Positions 15,315-24,305 of a DNA stretch of 40,070 nucleotides are shown here, piece by piece (position 1 is the stretch's first letter; every line of letters begins with the position of its first letter). Position numbers and translations under genes: made by a program. Source of the DNA: Pelatocladus maniniholoensis HA4357-MV3 (GTDB lineage: Bacteria > Cyanobacteriota > Cyanobacteriia > Cyanobacteriales > Nostocaceae); assembly GCA_019359115.1 (NCBI GenBank), contig JAHHHW010000126.1:1-40070 (forward strand), read 5' to 3'. Below the pieces are notes generated by a model, which did no database searches, was not told the origin of the DNA, and saw nothing but the letters and a program-made list of their open reading frames with translations.

Positions 15315-16958
15315 CTAGCTACTCGAAGTTTGGTTTTGATTTAGCTGCTGCAATTTTGTATCAATTTTCTGCTCCGCCGCTAATCGCTCTAAAGCATAGT
15401 CATTTAGATCTACGAAATGCATGTTAGCCACCAATGCTGGGTGAACAGAATTAATATGTCGATATATTTCTTGAGCAACTGTGCGGTACGAAGGATGTCC
15501 TTGTCGCGAACTTCGTAATTCAACAAGATGATAAACTTCACGTAGATTTAATTTTATTCGCCAGCGTACTCGATAGGCAAAGGGTACAACATATTGTGCT
15601 GCATCTGGTAAATCTTGGCTAATCAACTCAGTTGTTTCGCCTGCATATTCCAAAGCTTTACGGTAGGTTTGTGCAAGGTTCGCTTCTTCTAGTTCCGTTG
15701 GAAGTACATACCCATGACGAACACAGTAGTGTTGGCGTTCTTGTGTGAGAACACGATGTCGATGCAAATCACGATACGCACCAAGATCAGCCAGCACATC
15801 AAAGGTATAGTAAGTTTCTTCAAAAGCACGTCCGGGACGATGGAAGCGTGAGGAGCGATCGCCTACATAGGTGTTGATAATCTCTACTCGCTCTTGAGTT
15901 GATAAAGCACTAACGTATGCTTTGACTTGCTCAAATGTCAAATCAGTGTGAGGATAAAGAATTGCTACAACAATCTTGACTTCTGCATCTGGATCGTAAT
16001 CAATTAATTGAACAGTAGAACTTGATGCTGGCTCAATTTGTCCTAAATGTTTTTGTGTAAGTAATTGTGTGCATTCCCAATTTTTTGATAAATAACGGGC
16101 AAATTGAGCGCCCCGTTCACTTTTTGCACGCTTGACAAACGAAGGTATGATTTGATCTAATTCTTGTTGCATAGAAACCCCAAGGTTACGCACTTCTTGG
16201 TGAGGTGAAGCAGCAAGCTTGACTAGCAAATACTCAAATGCTCGTCCATTGCCAAACAACCCAACATTAGTTAGAGTTGCCATTGGCAGTAAACCACGCA
16301 ACAAGTCAAAAGTTTTAGCTCTTGTGGCACTGTTATATGCCCGCTCAGAACTAGTAGTATTTCTGGGAGTACGAGCTTGCACCCAATTTAACAGAGGCTC
16401 AATTAATGCAGTATAAGTATCAAATAAATGATCTAATGTTGCCTCATAACGCTCTGCATGGCCTGATACCATAATCGACGGTTCGCGATAGTAGCGGTAG
16501 CGTCCGTTGATTTTTCGATTAAACGGAACGTATCTGGTTGACTTCTCCAGTGGGGAAATTCCTAAGCGACTGTCCTCTAGAGCTTTAGCTGCAATATTAC
16601 TAATTCCTTCACAAGCAAGGTGTGCGCCTCCTAATTCTGCTACTGAGTCATCACCATAACCAATCAAGACGCGATCGTAAAAAGCCTCTGCTTGTTGAAT
16701 CGCCACTAATTGGTCAGCGTTATTTTCCAAGCCAGCGCCAACGATACGAGCAAAACTAGCTTCCGGTGCTTTGATAAACTCATCTAGTAAGATACGGCGT
16801 AAACTTTTATCACTACGGCTGTAGCGCGAGAACAATGCACCCTTGACAACTTCCGGCAAATTCCGCAAACCAAAGACAGTACGATCTGAATTTGTGATAA
16901 AAGGCTGTAACAACAAGCTCTCCTGTTCGGTGAGCAACTCTTCCAAAAATTCTTCCAT
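15315..16958 (-). CDS. thyX: ThyX-like (FAD-dependent thymidylate synthase family) long protein
   Basis: A 547-residue protein made of two ThyX-like halves, about twice the length of classical ThyX. The first half has EKSTRYVPFNRK (138-149) and SSERAYNSATRAKTFDLLRG. The second has LHRHRVLTQERQHY (398-411), containing the RHR of the ThyX signature, and YRVRWRIKLNLREVYHLVELRSS, which resembles the dUMP-binding C-terminal helix. ThyX makes dTMP from dUMP using FAD and methylenetetrahydrofolate. The full RHRx7S signature is not intact (a Gln-His-Tyr follows where Ser is expected), so activity as thymidylate synthase is uncertain. Long proteins of this type are common in cyanobacteria. Divergent from the LpxB-related gene. 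Confidence 0.75.
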   Translation of the reverse strand: MEEFLEELLTEQESLLLQPFITNSDRTVFGLRNLPEVVKGALFSRYSRSDKSLRRILLDEFIKAPEASFARIVGAGLENNADQLVAIQQAEAFYDRVLIGYGDDSVAELGGAHLACEGISNIAAKALEDSRLGISPLEKSTRYVPFNRKINGRYRYYREPSIMVSGHAERYEATLDHLFDTYTALIEPLLNWVQARTPRNTTSSERAYNSATRAKTFDLLRGLLPMATLTNVGLFGNGRAFEYLLVKLAASPHQEVRNLGVSMQQELDQIIPSFVKRAKSERGAQFARYLSKNWECTQLLTQKHLGQIEPASSSTVQLIDYDPDAEVKIVVAILYPHTDLTFEQVKAYVSALSTQERVEIINTYVGDRSSRFHRPGRAFEETYYTFDVLADLGAYRDLHRHRVLTQERQHYCVRHGYVLPTELEEANLAQTYRKALEYAGETTELISQDLPDAAQYVVPFAYRVRWRIKLNLREVYHLVELRSSRQGHPSYRTVAQEIYRHINSVHPALVANMHFVDLNDYALERLAAEQKIDTKLQQLNQNQTSSS

Positions 16959-17162
16959 ATCTACCCTCAGTTTAGTGCTGCGATCGCTCCTTGCCTATTT
17001 TGCCTCAGCTATCAGTCGCTTAACTTTTGCAATCACGTGACTTTGAGAAGTCATGTATTTTCTAACCAGAATATTCAAGTCACCTATCCTACCATTTAGA
17101 TTTAACGCGAGAGTCCAGTATATGCGGTGATATAATTTTATGCCCAATCCCCAATCCTCAAT

Positions 17163-18362
17163 ATGTCTTCCAAGCGAATCTTATTTATCAGTAACGGTCA
17201 TGGAGAGGACAACCACACCTCTCATGTAATTCAAACCCTGCGTCAATTGTCTCCTTCTATTGAAATGGCAGCAATGCCAATTGTGGGGGAAGGAAAAGCT
17301 TACCGTAACTTGAATATCCCCATAATTGGCCCAACGCAAAAAATGCCCTCTGGGGGATTCTTCTATATGAGGCGTTTGTATTTGCTCAAAGATTTTCAAT
17401 CGGGATTAATTGGCTTAACCTGGCGACAGTTACAAGCGGTATTGCAGTATGCTCCCGACTGCGATTTGATCATGGCTACTGGGGATTTTATTTCCCAGAC
17501 ATTTGCTTATTTAACCAAGCGTCCCTTTGTCTCTTTTATTTCTTGTCTTTCGGCGCTTTACGAAGGCAAATTGCGTCTGAATCCGCTTTTGTGGCACGAT
17601 CTAAATTCTTCTCGATGCTTGACAGTTTTCACCAGAGATGAATATACAGCTGGTAATCTGCAACGGCAAGGTATAACTAAAGCTCAGTTTGGTGGTATCC
17701 CGGCTTTAGATTGGTTCGTTCCCAGTGGCAAAAACTTGGATCTCAAACCAAATATTCCGGCGATCGCTCTGTTACCAGGATCTCGAATACCTGAAGCCGC
17801 GCGAAATTTCCGTTTGCAGTTGCAATTAGTATTAGAAATTGCCAAAGTGTCGTCTGGACAAGAAGTACAGTTTTATGCAGCCTTAGTACCAGATTTGATG
17901 CAGGAACTAGATGACATTGCCAAAAGTCAAGGTTGGCAGCACGAACAAGGTATACTCACCTATGCTTCTGCTGGAAGTTCTCCTGTGGAAGTTAGATGTT
18001 ACTCAGATGCCTTCAGTGACATTGTATGTTACTCTACCCTCGTAATTGGTATGGCAGGATTGGCAGTGGATTTAGCAGTTGCGATCGGCAAACCTATTAT
18101 CCAAATTCCCGGCGAAGGGCCGCAATTTACCTATCAATTTGCAGAAGCACAAACCCGGCTGTTGGGTATAAATGCCCAAACTATCGGTACTAAACCTGCA
18201 ACTCTTGAGATTCTTCAGCAAGCAGCTCGCCGATCAATTGAGACTTTGCAGGATGTGGACTACCTCGCCAAGTGCAAAGAAAATGGGCCTCAGCGATTTG
18301 GTCCCCCTGGTGCATCTGATAGAATTGCCCGCTTTTTGCTAGCCAATCTAGGAGAAAATTAG
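17163..18362 (+). CDS. Lipid-A-disaccharide synthase-related protein
   Basis: A 399-residue cyanobacterial protein of the LpxB-related family (glycosyltransferase-B fold). Seen: ILFISNGHGEDNHTSHV at the N-terminus with the glycine/His turn, ATGDFISQTFAYLTKRPFV, PAIALLPGSRIPEAARNF where the second Rossmann domain begins, and the donor-binding end VIGMAGLAVDLAVAIGKPIIQIPGEGPQ. True LpxB transfers a diacylglucosamine in lipid A synthesis; this long-diverged paralogue has no proven substrate. It is followed after a C-rich heptamer tract by an ABC exporter gene on the same strand, and the pair might act on the same envelope glycolipid; that is inference from adjacency. Confidence 0.82.
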   Translation: MSSKRILFISNGHGEDNHTSHVIQTLRQLSPSIEMAAMPIVGEGKAYRNLNIPIIGPTQKMPSGGFFYMRRLYLLKDFQSGLIGLTWRQLQAVLQYAPDCDLIMATGDFISQTFAYLTKRPFVSFISCLSALYEGKLRLNPLLWHDLNSSRCLTVFTRDEYTAGNLQRQGITKAQFGGIPALDWFVPSGKNLDLKPNIPAIALLPGSRIPEAARNFRLQLQLVLEIAKVSSGQEVQFYAALVPDLMQELDDIAKSQGWQHEQGILTYASAGSSPVEVRCYSDAFSDIVCYSTLVIGMAGLAVDLAVAIGKPIIQIPGEGPQFTYQFAEAQTRLLGINAQTIGTKPATLEILQQAARRSIETLQDVDYLAKCKENGPQRFGPPGASDRIARFLLANLGEN

Positions 18363-18404
18363 TATTTGCTGCTAAAGCTGCCGATTCTCAAGAAATAAAC
18401 AGAA

Positions 18405-18478
18405 TTTCCCCGTTCCCCATTCCCCTTTCCCCTTTCCCCTTTCCCCATTCCCCGTTCCCCATTCCCCTTTCCCTTTCC
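18405..18478. repeat. C-rich heptamer repeat (TTCCCCN)
   Basis: About ten TTCCCCN heptamers with N alternating among G, A and T (TTCCCCG, TTCCCCA, TTCCCCT). It abuts the ABC exporter start, so it lies in the transcript leader or promoter. Confidence 0.92.
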
Positions 18479-18490
18479 GTGCAACTACTT

Positions 18491-20227
18491 ATGAAAGTCC
18501 GCTCTAGTTACTGGCAACTGTTACCTTATCTTTGGCCCGAATGGCCTTTGTTAGTTCGGGGATTAATTTGTATTTTAGGATTTGTGTTATTTACCCTAGC
18601 ATTACCCTACCTAGCAGGTCAGGTCGCTTTTTTTGTTGGTCAGGGAAAAGTTAACCAGATTGCTTACTGGCTCGGACTAGCCACTCTAGTATTTTTGGTG
18701 CGGGGACTTTGCCAATATGGGCAGAATGTCTTTATGATCGCTGCTGCTCTCAACATGGTTTTAAACTTGCGTAAGCGAGTCTACGCCCATCTGCACAAAC
18801 TGGGATTGGATTTCTTTGAAACTACACAGACTGGCGATCTTACTTATCGCCTAACTGAAGATATTGACCGAGTAGGCGAGATTGTTGACAAGCTATCCCA
18901 TCAGTTTCTTTCCAATTTTTTGCAGTTAATAGCGATTCCCGCTTACATGCTCTACCTAAATTGGAGATTGACTCTTGCAGGTATGATTTTAGCTCCTTTG
19001 ATGGCTTGGTTAATCGGATTATTTGGTCAGCGATTACTTGTTCTATCTCGCCAAAGTCAAAATCATGTTTCTAATCTGTCTGCATTGCTAACTGAAGTAT
19101 TTAGCGGTATTCGCATTGTTCAGGCTTTTGCAGCCCAAGGATATGAAGTCAAGCGGTTCAACCAAGAAGCAGAATACAATCGTCAGGCTAGGTATCGCGC
19201 TCAACAACTCAAATCGATTCAGTTTCCGGTGGTAGGTTTTTTGGAAGCAGTTAGTATTATGCTGCTGTTTTTATTGGGAGGATGGCAAATTTCCCAAGGA
19301 AACCTAACTTCTCAAGGGTTTATCAGCTTTTTGACTGCTGTGGCTCTACTAATCCAGCCCATCGACCTGATGATTAGCAATTATAACGAGTACAAACAAA
19401 CCGAAGCTTCCGTCGAACGCATCTTTGAACTAATGGCGAGAAAGCCTAGTATCAGCGAAAAACCAGATGCAAAAGAACTGCCACGAGTTGTTGGTAAGGT
19501 AAAGTATCGTGATGTCAATTTTGCCTATGATCCTGGTCAGCCAGTCTTAAAGGATCTGTGTTTACACGCTTGTCCTGGGGATGTGATCGCCTTAGTTGGT
19601 TCTTCTGGAGCCGGAAAATCAACGTTAATTAATCTGTTACTTCGCTTTTACGATCCTCAGTCAGGTCAAATTTTGATTGATGGTATTGATCTGCGTGATG
19701 TGAGGTTGAATAGCCTCCGCCGTCAAATTGGCATTGTACCTCAAGAAATTACCTTATTTTCAGGAACGATCGCTCAAAATATTGGTTACGGTCAAGAGGA
19801 ATTAGATTTAAAAGCAATTCAGGAAGCTGCAAAGATTGCCAATGCTCACTCTTTTATTACCCAATTTCCTCAAGGCTATCATACCTGGGTCGGCGAGCGG
19901 GGCGTGAACCTATCGGGAGGACAGCGCCAGCGACTAGCGATCGCCAGAGCAATAGTCAACAATCCACGAATTCTCATCTTGGATGAGGCCACTTCAGCCC
20001 TAGATTCGGAATCAGAAGCACTAGTTCAAGAAGCACTTGAGCGAGTGATGCACAATCGTACTGTGTTTATTATTGCCCATCGCCTCAGCAGCGTTCGTCG
20101 CGCAGACTCGATTCTCGTTCTAGAACAAGGACAAGTGGTTGAAGAAGGTACCCACGCATCTCTATTATCTAAGGAAGGCAGGTATGCTCGTTTTTACGCC
20201 CAACAATTTTACGACCCCAACAACTAG
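18491..20227 (+). CDS. ABC exporter, fused permease and ATPase (MsbA/HlyB type)
   Basis: A half-transporter of about 578 residues that should work as a homodimer. An N-terminal six-helix membrane domain (to about residue 315) is followed by the nucleotide-binding domain with Walker A GSSGAGKST, the Q loop IVPQEITLF, signature LSGGQRQR, Walker B RILILDEAT and the switch His in IIAHRL, all intact. The closest match by eye is the lipid/multidrug exporter group. The frame opens at GTG 18479; the ATG at 18491 (MKVRSSYWQLL) is preferred because the earlier codons run into the repeat tract. Adjacent to the LpxB-related gene on the same strand, so export of a glycolipid is a possibility. Confidence 0.92.
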   Translation: MKVRSSYWQLLPYLWPEWPLLVRGLICILGFVLFTLALPYLAGQVAFFVGQGKVNQIAYWLGLATLVFLVRGLCQYGQNVFMIAAALNMVLNLRKRVYAHLHKLGLDFFETTQTGDLTYRLTEDIDRVGEIVDKLSHQFLSNFLQLIAIPAYMLYLNWRLTLAGMILAPLMAWLIGLFGQRLLVLSRQSQNHVSNLSALLTEVFSGIRIVQAFAAQGYEVKRFNQEAEYNRQARYRAQQLKSIQFPVVGFLEAVSIMLLFLLGGWQISQGNLTSQGFISFLTAVALLIQPIDLMISNYNEYKQTEASVERIFELMARKPSISEKPDAKELPRVVGKVKYRDVNFAYDPGQPVLKDLCLHACPGDVIALVGSSGAGKSTLINLLLRFYDPQSGQILIDGIDLRDVRLNSLRRQIGIVPQEITLFSGTIAQNIGYGQEELDLKAIQEAAKIANAHSFITQFPQGYHTWVGERGVNLSGGQRQRLAIARAIVNNPRILILDEATSALDSESEALVQEALERVMHNRTVFIIAHRLSSVRRADSILVLEQGQVVEEGTHASLLSKEGRYARFYAQQFYDPNN

Positions 20228-20235
20228 TACAACAA

Positions 20236-20271
20236 GGCAAAAGTAAAAAGTAAAAAGTAAAAAGGCAAAAG
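20236..20271 (+). repeat. AAAAGTA heptamer repeat (dispersed unit, plus orientation)
   Basis: Four heptamers of AAAAGTA/AAAAGGC, followed by GAAAGAAAGCTTATTTTATAGGC up to about 20297. It is the inverted counterpart of the copy at 12683-12748. Confidence 0.8.
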
Positions 20272-20366
20272 AAAGAAAGCTTATTTTATAGGCTTTTCAG
20301 CCATTTTGTAGACGCGGAGCGGCTTCTTGGAGGGTATGGTAGCTTTATTTCCGCCGACCTGTACTA

Positions 20367-20418
20367 GTAGAGACGCGAAATTACCCTGCGGGAACGCTAA
20401 AAGCGAACGTGTCTCTAC
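20367..20418. repeat. GTAGAGAC inverted repeat
   Basis: GTAGAGACGCG at 20367-20377 pairs with CGTGTCTCTAC at 20408-20418 across a 30-base middle that itself contains TAAAAGCGAACG-like short repeats. It sits between the convergent ABC exporter and hybrid kinase genes and may act as a transcription stop, but has no U run. Confidence 0.65.
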
Positions 20419-20430
20419 ATTTGTGCCAAC

Positions 20431-22770
20431 CTAACCAAAATATTGCATCAGTATTGATTCAATTTGAACAATACCAATAGGCTTGAACAGACATGCATTA
20501 GCACCAGCTTGGAGGGCGCGATCGCGTAATGCATCTGATTGAGTGTTGGTATAACCGCAATCTAAGCTTGGATCATCATTGTTTGTTGCGATCGTGTTTG
20601 ATGTGATAGTCACCACAATTAAATCTTGCAAATCTGGGTTTTGTCGTACTGTACTCAACAAATCCCAGGCGCTGATGTCTCCTGCTGATTCTAAATCCAA
20701 CAAAATTAAATCAGGCTTTTGGTTTTGCACTCGCTCCCAAAAATCACTGCTATTGCAGATGCACTCTGCATGATAGCCAATTGTTTGCAGATAATCTCGC
20801 AGCAATATGTCAGTTTGTTCTTCATCTTGTACCAATAAAATCTTTTTTGTGATGCACGTAGCCGGATAATGAGAAGTTGCATTAGGTTGGTATAAGTTTC
20901 CATCGGATGAAGAATAATTAGTGGCATTTGCTACTTGATTCGTAGTAAAGCTATGTGTTTTTATTGAGCTTGGTTGTTCAACAGATTGCTTGTTGTCAAC
21001 ACCAAGTATCTCCCCAGAAAACTGTTTTTCTTCTTCTCGTGAAGAGGCTTGATCCGGCAAAAACAATGTAAAATGACTACCTTTTCCTAGCACAGATTCT
21101 ACTGTGACATCACCACCATGTAAACGTGCTAACTTGCGTGTTAAGGCCAAACCCAAACCTGTCCCTTCATACTGACGATTGAGGCGACTATCAAGCTGTT
21201 TGAAAGGTTCAAACAAGAATTGAAACTGACTAGGATCAATACCAATGCCTGTGTCTGAGACTGTAAATATTATACCTTGAGGTACTTTTTTTACTTCTAA
21301 ACACACCTTGCCTGCGGCGGTGAATTTAATCGCATTAGTCAACAAATTGAGTAACATTTGCTTGACTCGTCGCTCATCACCAATACAAAATTCTGCTTGT
21401 TGCTCAATTTTGGTGATTAATTGTAGTTTTTTTTCTTCGGCGCGATCGCAGACTGTAGATATTATATACTCACACAAATCTTTTACTAATAATTGAGATA
21501 AAAATAGTTCTTCTTTACCTGCTTCTACTTTAGACAAATCGAGAATATCGTTGATTAGTGCCAGTAGATGTTCGCCACTGCTATGAATACAATTGACATA
21601 CTCTTTTTGCTTATCATTAAGAGTCCCCATCATTTCTTGTTGCAGCAACTGAGACAAGCCCATAATTGCATTTAGAGGCGTTCGTAATTCATGACTCATA
21701 GTTGCTAAAAATTCACTTTTGGCACGGCTTCCAGCTTCTGCTGCTTCTTTACTTTCACAGAGTTCTAATTCCGTGTGCTTGCGTTCGGTAATGTCCTCAA
21801 TCATAGCGAGGAAATACTCAGGTTGACCATTTTGACTCGAAATCAAAGAAATATTCACCAAAGTCCAAACAATTTGACCATTCTTATGTAAAAAGCGTCT
21901 TTCCATCTCTAGGCGATCGCAATTTCCCGAACTCAGTTGTTGATAGAGTTCTAAATCTCTCTCTGACTGAAAAATATAATCTGTAAAACGCTTACCAAAT
22001 AAATCTTCTCGACTGTAACCCAGTATCTGACACAATGCTGGATTGATATCCACAATCTGCGCTTTCATATCTACCAATCCAATTCCCACCAAGGATCGCT
22101 CAAAAATTGCCCGAAACTCTGCTTCACTCTGCTGTAGCGCTTCCTGTGCGGCTTTACGTTCGCTAGCTTCGATTGCCAAAGTGACAAAATCAGCGATCGA
22201 ACCTGCAAAATTTTCTTCTTCTAATGTCCACTGACGAATCCGGCCAATGTGTTCGTGACATACCACTCCCAGCAAATTACCCCCCAACCAAATCGGTGCA
22301 TTCAACACAGATGCAATACCAAATCCAGATAAATATGGCTCTGATAATTCTTGGGTTCTATTATCATTACAAGCATCATGCGCTGCGATGCTGCGTTGTT
22401 CTTCCAAAGCCTGAAAGTATGCAGGAAAATTTGCTTTTAAAAGCGACATTCCACTACTATGAACCTGAGTTATTGTGTCATATAAATCGACGCATTCAAC
22501 TTTGGAATGGTCAATATTATATAACCAAACACTGACTCGCTCTACTTCTATTGTTTGGGCAGCAGCTTCTGTGATTTCCCTTAATGCTGCCTTGAGATTT
22601 CCTTGTTGTAAAGTCTTGCTTTTAGCTAATTGAACTAAAGTTTTACTTTGTTTTCGCAGACAAATTTCTCTTTTTTGGAGTATTTCTTTCACCTGTCTAT
22701 GTTCTGTAATGTCTCCGATTGGCACTAATCGAATTTTTTGTCCCTGATCAGGAATGAGATTGTCTTGCAT
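20431..22770 (-). CDS. Hybrid sensor histidine kinase (GAF-PAS-HisKA-HATPase-REC)
   Basis: A 779-residue soluble hybrid kinase. Domain order: a C-terminal PAC-like tail ([14 protein letters not shown], 18-31), GAF (about 60-200), PAS/PAC (about 212-335), HisKA with His360 in [10 protein letters not shown], HATPase with [15 protein letters not shown] and GTGLGLAL, and a C-terminal receiver (643-779) with the acidic pocket VQDEE, phospho-acceptor Asp692, Thr721 and Lys763. All catalytic residues look intact. GAF and PAS domains of this kind bind bilins, haem or small ligands, but no conserved chromophore Cys is evident here. The protein starts at the end of a PAC motif, so its first PAS domain is missing or the gene has been cut at its 5' end. 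No partner regulator is adjacent. Confidence 0.92.
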   Translation of the reverse strand: MQDNLIPDQGQKIRLVPIGDITEHRQVKEILQKREICLRKQSKTLVQLAKSKTLQQGNLKAALREITEAAAQTIEVERVSVWLYNIDHSKVECVDLYDTITQVHSSGMSLLKANFPAYFQALEEQRSIAAHDACNDNRTQELSEPYLSGFGIASVLNAPIWLGGNLLGVVCHEHIGRIRQWTLEEENFAGSIADFVTLAIEASERKAAQEALQQSEAEFRAIFERSLVGIGLVDMKAQIVDINPALCQILGYSREDLFGKRFTDYIFQSERDLELYQQLSSGNCDRLEMERRFLHKNGQIVWTLVNISLISSQNGQPEYFLAMIEDITERKHTELELCESKEAAEAGSRAKSEFLATMSHELRTPLNAIMGLSQLLQQEMMGTLNDKQKEYVNCIHSSGEHLLALINDILDLSKVEAGKEELFLSQLLVKDLCEYIISTVCDRAEEKKLQLITKIEQQAEFCIGDERRVKQMLLNLLTNAIKFTAAGKVCLEVKKVPQGIIFTVSDTGIGIDPSQFQFLFEPFKQLDSRLNRQYEGTGLGLALTRKLARLHGGDVTVESVLGKGSHFTLFLPDQASSREEEKQFSGEILGVDNKQSVEQPSSIKTHSFTTNQVANATNYSSSDGNLYQPNATSHYPATCITKKILLVQDEEQTDILLRDYLQTIGYHAECICNSSDFWERVQNQKPDLILLDLESAGDISAWDLLSTVRQNPDLQDLIVVTITSNTIATNNDDPSLDCGYTNTQSDALRDRALQAGANACLFKPIGIVQIESILMQYFG

Positions 22771-22917
22771 TTTGCCTGGAAAAGAAAAGCCATTATTGTT
22801 TAATACAATTAATTCAAATAATTTTTCAGACTGGAAAAATAAATTTTATAATTAAATTTTAATATTACTAGTTTAAAGGCTTTTTTCTCAGAGGATGGGA
22901 GCATCCCAAATGTTTAA

Positions 22918-23135
22918 AATCCCCATAGACTGGAAGTCTGGGGCTATACAGACAAAGCCTGCCTACGCAGGCTAGAGTTATAGCAGTTCTCGGTTGTGTC
23001 CAATACGTACCCCACCCCTTAATCCCCTCCCCGCAAGCGGGGAGGGGAGGTTTTGCTTCAGCAAAGCCGGGGTGGGGTTCCGACTGTATTGCAATCGAGT
23101 CAGAAGTGCTATGGTCCGCGCAGGCGGACTTGGTT
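22918..23135. repeat. Older hairpin repeat flanking a 133-bp palindromic element
   Basis: On the left of the element are CCCCATAGACT with AGTCTGGGG and the perfect hairpin AGCCTGC-CTAC-GCAGGCT (22957-22974) after TATACAGACAAA. On the right is GTCCGCGCAGGCGGAC followed by TTGGTTTATG. The right part is a diverged inverted copy of the left, so the 133-bp element stands between two facing hairpins. The stretch 22771-22917 shows nothing. Confidence 0.6.
22980..23112. mobile_element. 133-bp dispersed palindromic element, copy A (intact)
   Basis: The ends ATAGCAGTTCT and AGAAGTGCTAT are inverted repeats with one mismatch; inside, CCCCACCCC, CCCTCCCCGC and their complements form a long stem with a short apical loop (CAAG). 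Copies B (29588, opposite orientation) and C (32056) share it. No coding capacity. The AT flanking each end may be a short duplication. It resembles a MITE-type element; its transposase is not in the window. Confidence 0.8.
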
Positions 23136-23204
23136 TATGTAAGTCTTTTTCAAAAATTGGGATGCTCGCGGGTAAAATCTAGCTATTAGCCGTTTTCACC
23201 ATAA

Positions 23205-23242
23205 ATAAAAAGCCCTACTGGTGTATGAGAAACGCAGTAGGG
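23205..23242 (-). terminator. Intrinsic terminator of yebC
   Basis: An 8-bp perfect stem CCCTACTG (23213-23220) with CAGTAGGG (23235-23242), followed on the minus strand by CTTTTTATTT. It lies about 180 bp after the yebC stop codon; no gene intervenes. Confidence 0.72.
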
Positions 23243-23423
23243 TATAAACCGTGTTTAAGTGTGTTGAAGAGTAAGACAAATTTACTTGTTATTGGTTGTG
23301 AATGGTTAGTTGTTGGTTGCTTGGCACTACCAGTGACTAACATTTGGTCATCAACAATATCAATATCTCAAACTAATATGTCAGTGCTGTGTAATTAATG
23401 TGAAATTCTTGTTTCAGCTTAAC

Positions 23424-24179
23424 TTAAGACATGAGGGTCATTAATTCTTCTGACATTTCAAAGTTGGCGGTGACGTTCTGCACATCATCCAAGCCTTCTA
23501 AAGTATCTATTAATTTAAGTAGCGATCGCGCTTGTTCTGGGTTATCAACTTCGACGTTGTTACTCGCAATCCAGCGTAGTTCGGCGTCTGTCACCTGAAA
23601 ATTATTTGCTTTGAGAGTTTGGTTGAGGTTTTCTAAGTTTGTCACCTCAGTAAAAACTGAGGCAGTTTTTTCATCAGTCATTTCGTAAGATTCCGCACCC
23701 CCTTCTAAGGATGCTTCTAAAAGTTTTTCTTCATCTTCTACTCCCTCAACAATACAAACGCCTTTTTGATCAAACATCCAACTGACACATCCTGTTTCAC
23801 CAAGATTACCGCCATTTTTGCTGAAGGCGGCGCGTAAGTCAGCTGCTGTACGATTGCGATTGTCTGTCAAGGCTTCGATTAAAATAGCAACACCTCCAGC
23901 TCCATAACCTTCGTAACGAATAGCTTCTAGCTGAGACCCATCACCTGCAAAAGTTCCCGCACCTTTAGCGATCGCCCTTTCAATATTTTCATTAGGAATA
24001 CCCGCAGCTTTGGCTTTGTCAATCGCTGTTCGCAGTTGAAAATTACCTGCTGGATCTGGAATACCACTTCTAGCAGCAATAATAATTGCCCGTGAAAGTT
24101 GAGTAAATGTCTTACCTTTTTTGGCATCCACTACTGCTTTTTGGCGTTTAATATTTGCCCATTTACTATGTCCTGCCAT
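23424..24179 (-). CDS. yebC: YebC/PmpR family protein
   Basis: A 251-residue cytosolic protein of the YebC/PmpR/TACO1 family. The N-terminus [20 protein letters not shown] is nearly diagnostic, followed by [16 protein letters not shown] and the central [24 protein letters not shown]. The family was described as transcriptional regulators, and more recently as ribosome-associated factors that relieve stalling; which role applies here cannot be read from sequence. Full length, no oddities. On the same strand as lysS, which lies upstream; the 126-bp gap is filled by heptamer repeats. Confidence 0.95.
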   Translation of the reverse strand: MAGHSKWANIKRQKAVVDAKKGKTFTQLSRAIIIAARSGIPDPAGNFQLRTAIDKAKAAGIPNENIERAIAKGAGTFAGDGSQLEAIRYEGYGAGGVAILIEALTDNRNRTAADLRAAFSKNGGNLGETGCVSWMFDQKGVCIVEGVEDEEKLLEASLEGGAESYEMTDEKTASVFTEVTNLENLNQTLKANNFQVTDAELRWIASNNVEVDNPEQARSLLKLIDTLEGLDDVQNVTANFEMSEELMTLMS

Positions 24180-24201
24180 ACTTTGAAACAGTTATCAGTT
24201 A

Positions 24202-24299
24202 GGGATCAGGGATCGGGAATCAGGAATCGGGAATCGGGGGACTTATCAGTTATCAGTTATCAAATTAAACTGGTCACTGATAACTGTTAACTGATAACT
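24202..24299. repeat. GGGATCR and TTATCAG heptamer tracts with inverted partner
   Basis: Five G-rich heptamers (GGGATCA, GGGATCG, GGAATCA, GGAATCG twice; 24202-24236) are followed by TTATCAG units (24243-24263) and, after 13 bases, by CTGATAA-type units (24277-24299), the reverse complement. The last two can fold into a hairpin between lysS and yebC. Confidence 0.88.
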
Positions 24300-24305
24300 C
24301 ATTCC

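Noticed and set aside
22994-23182. 62-codon frame over copy A of the palindromic element
   Set aside because: It reads through the stem of a mobile palindrome; no protein similarity expected.
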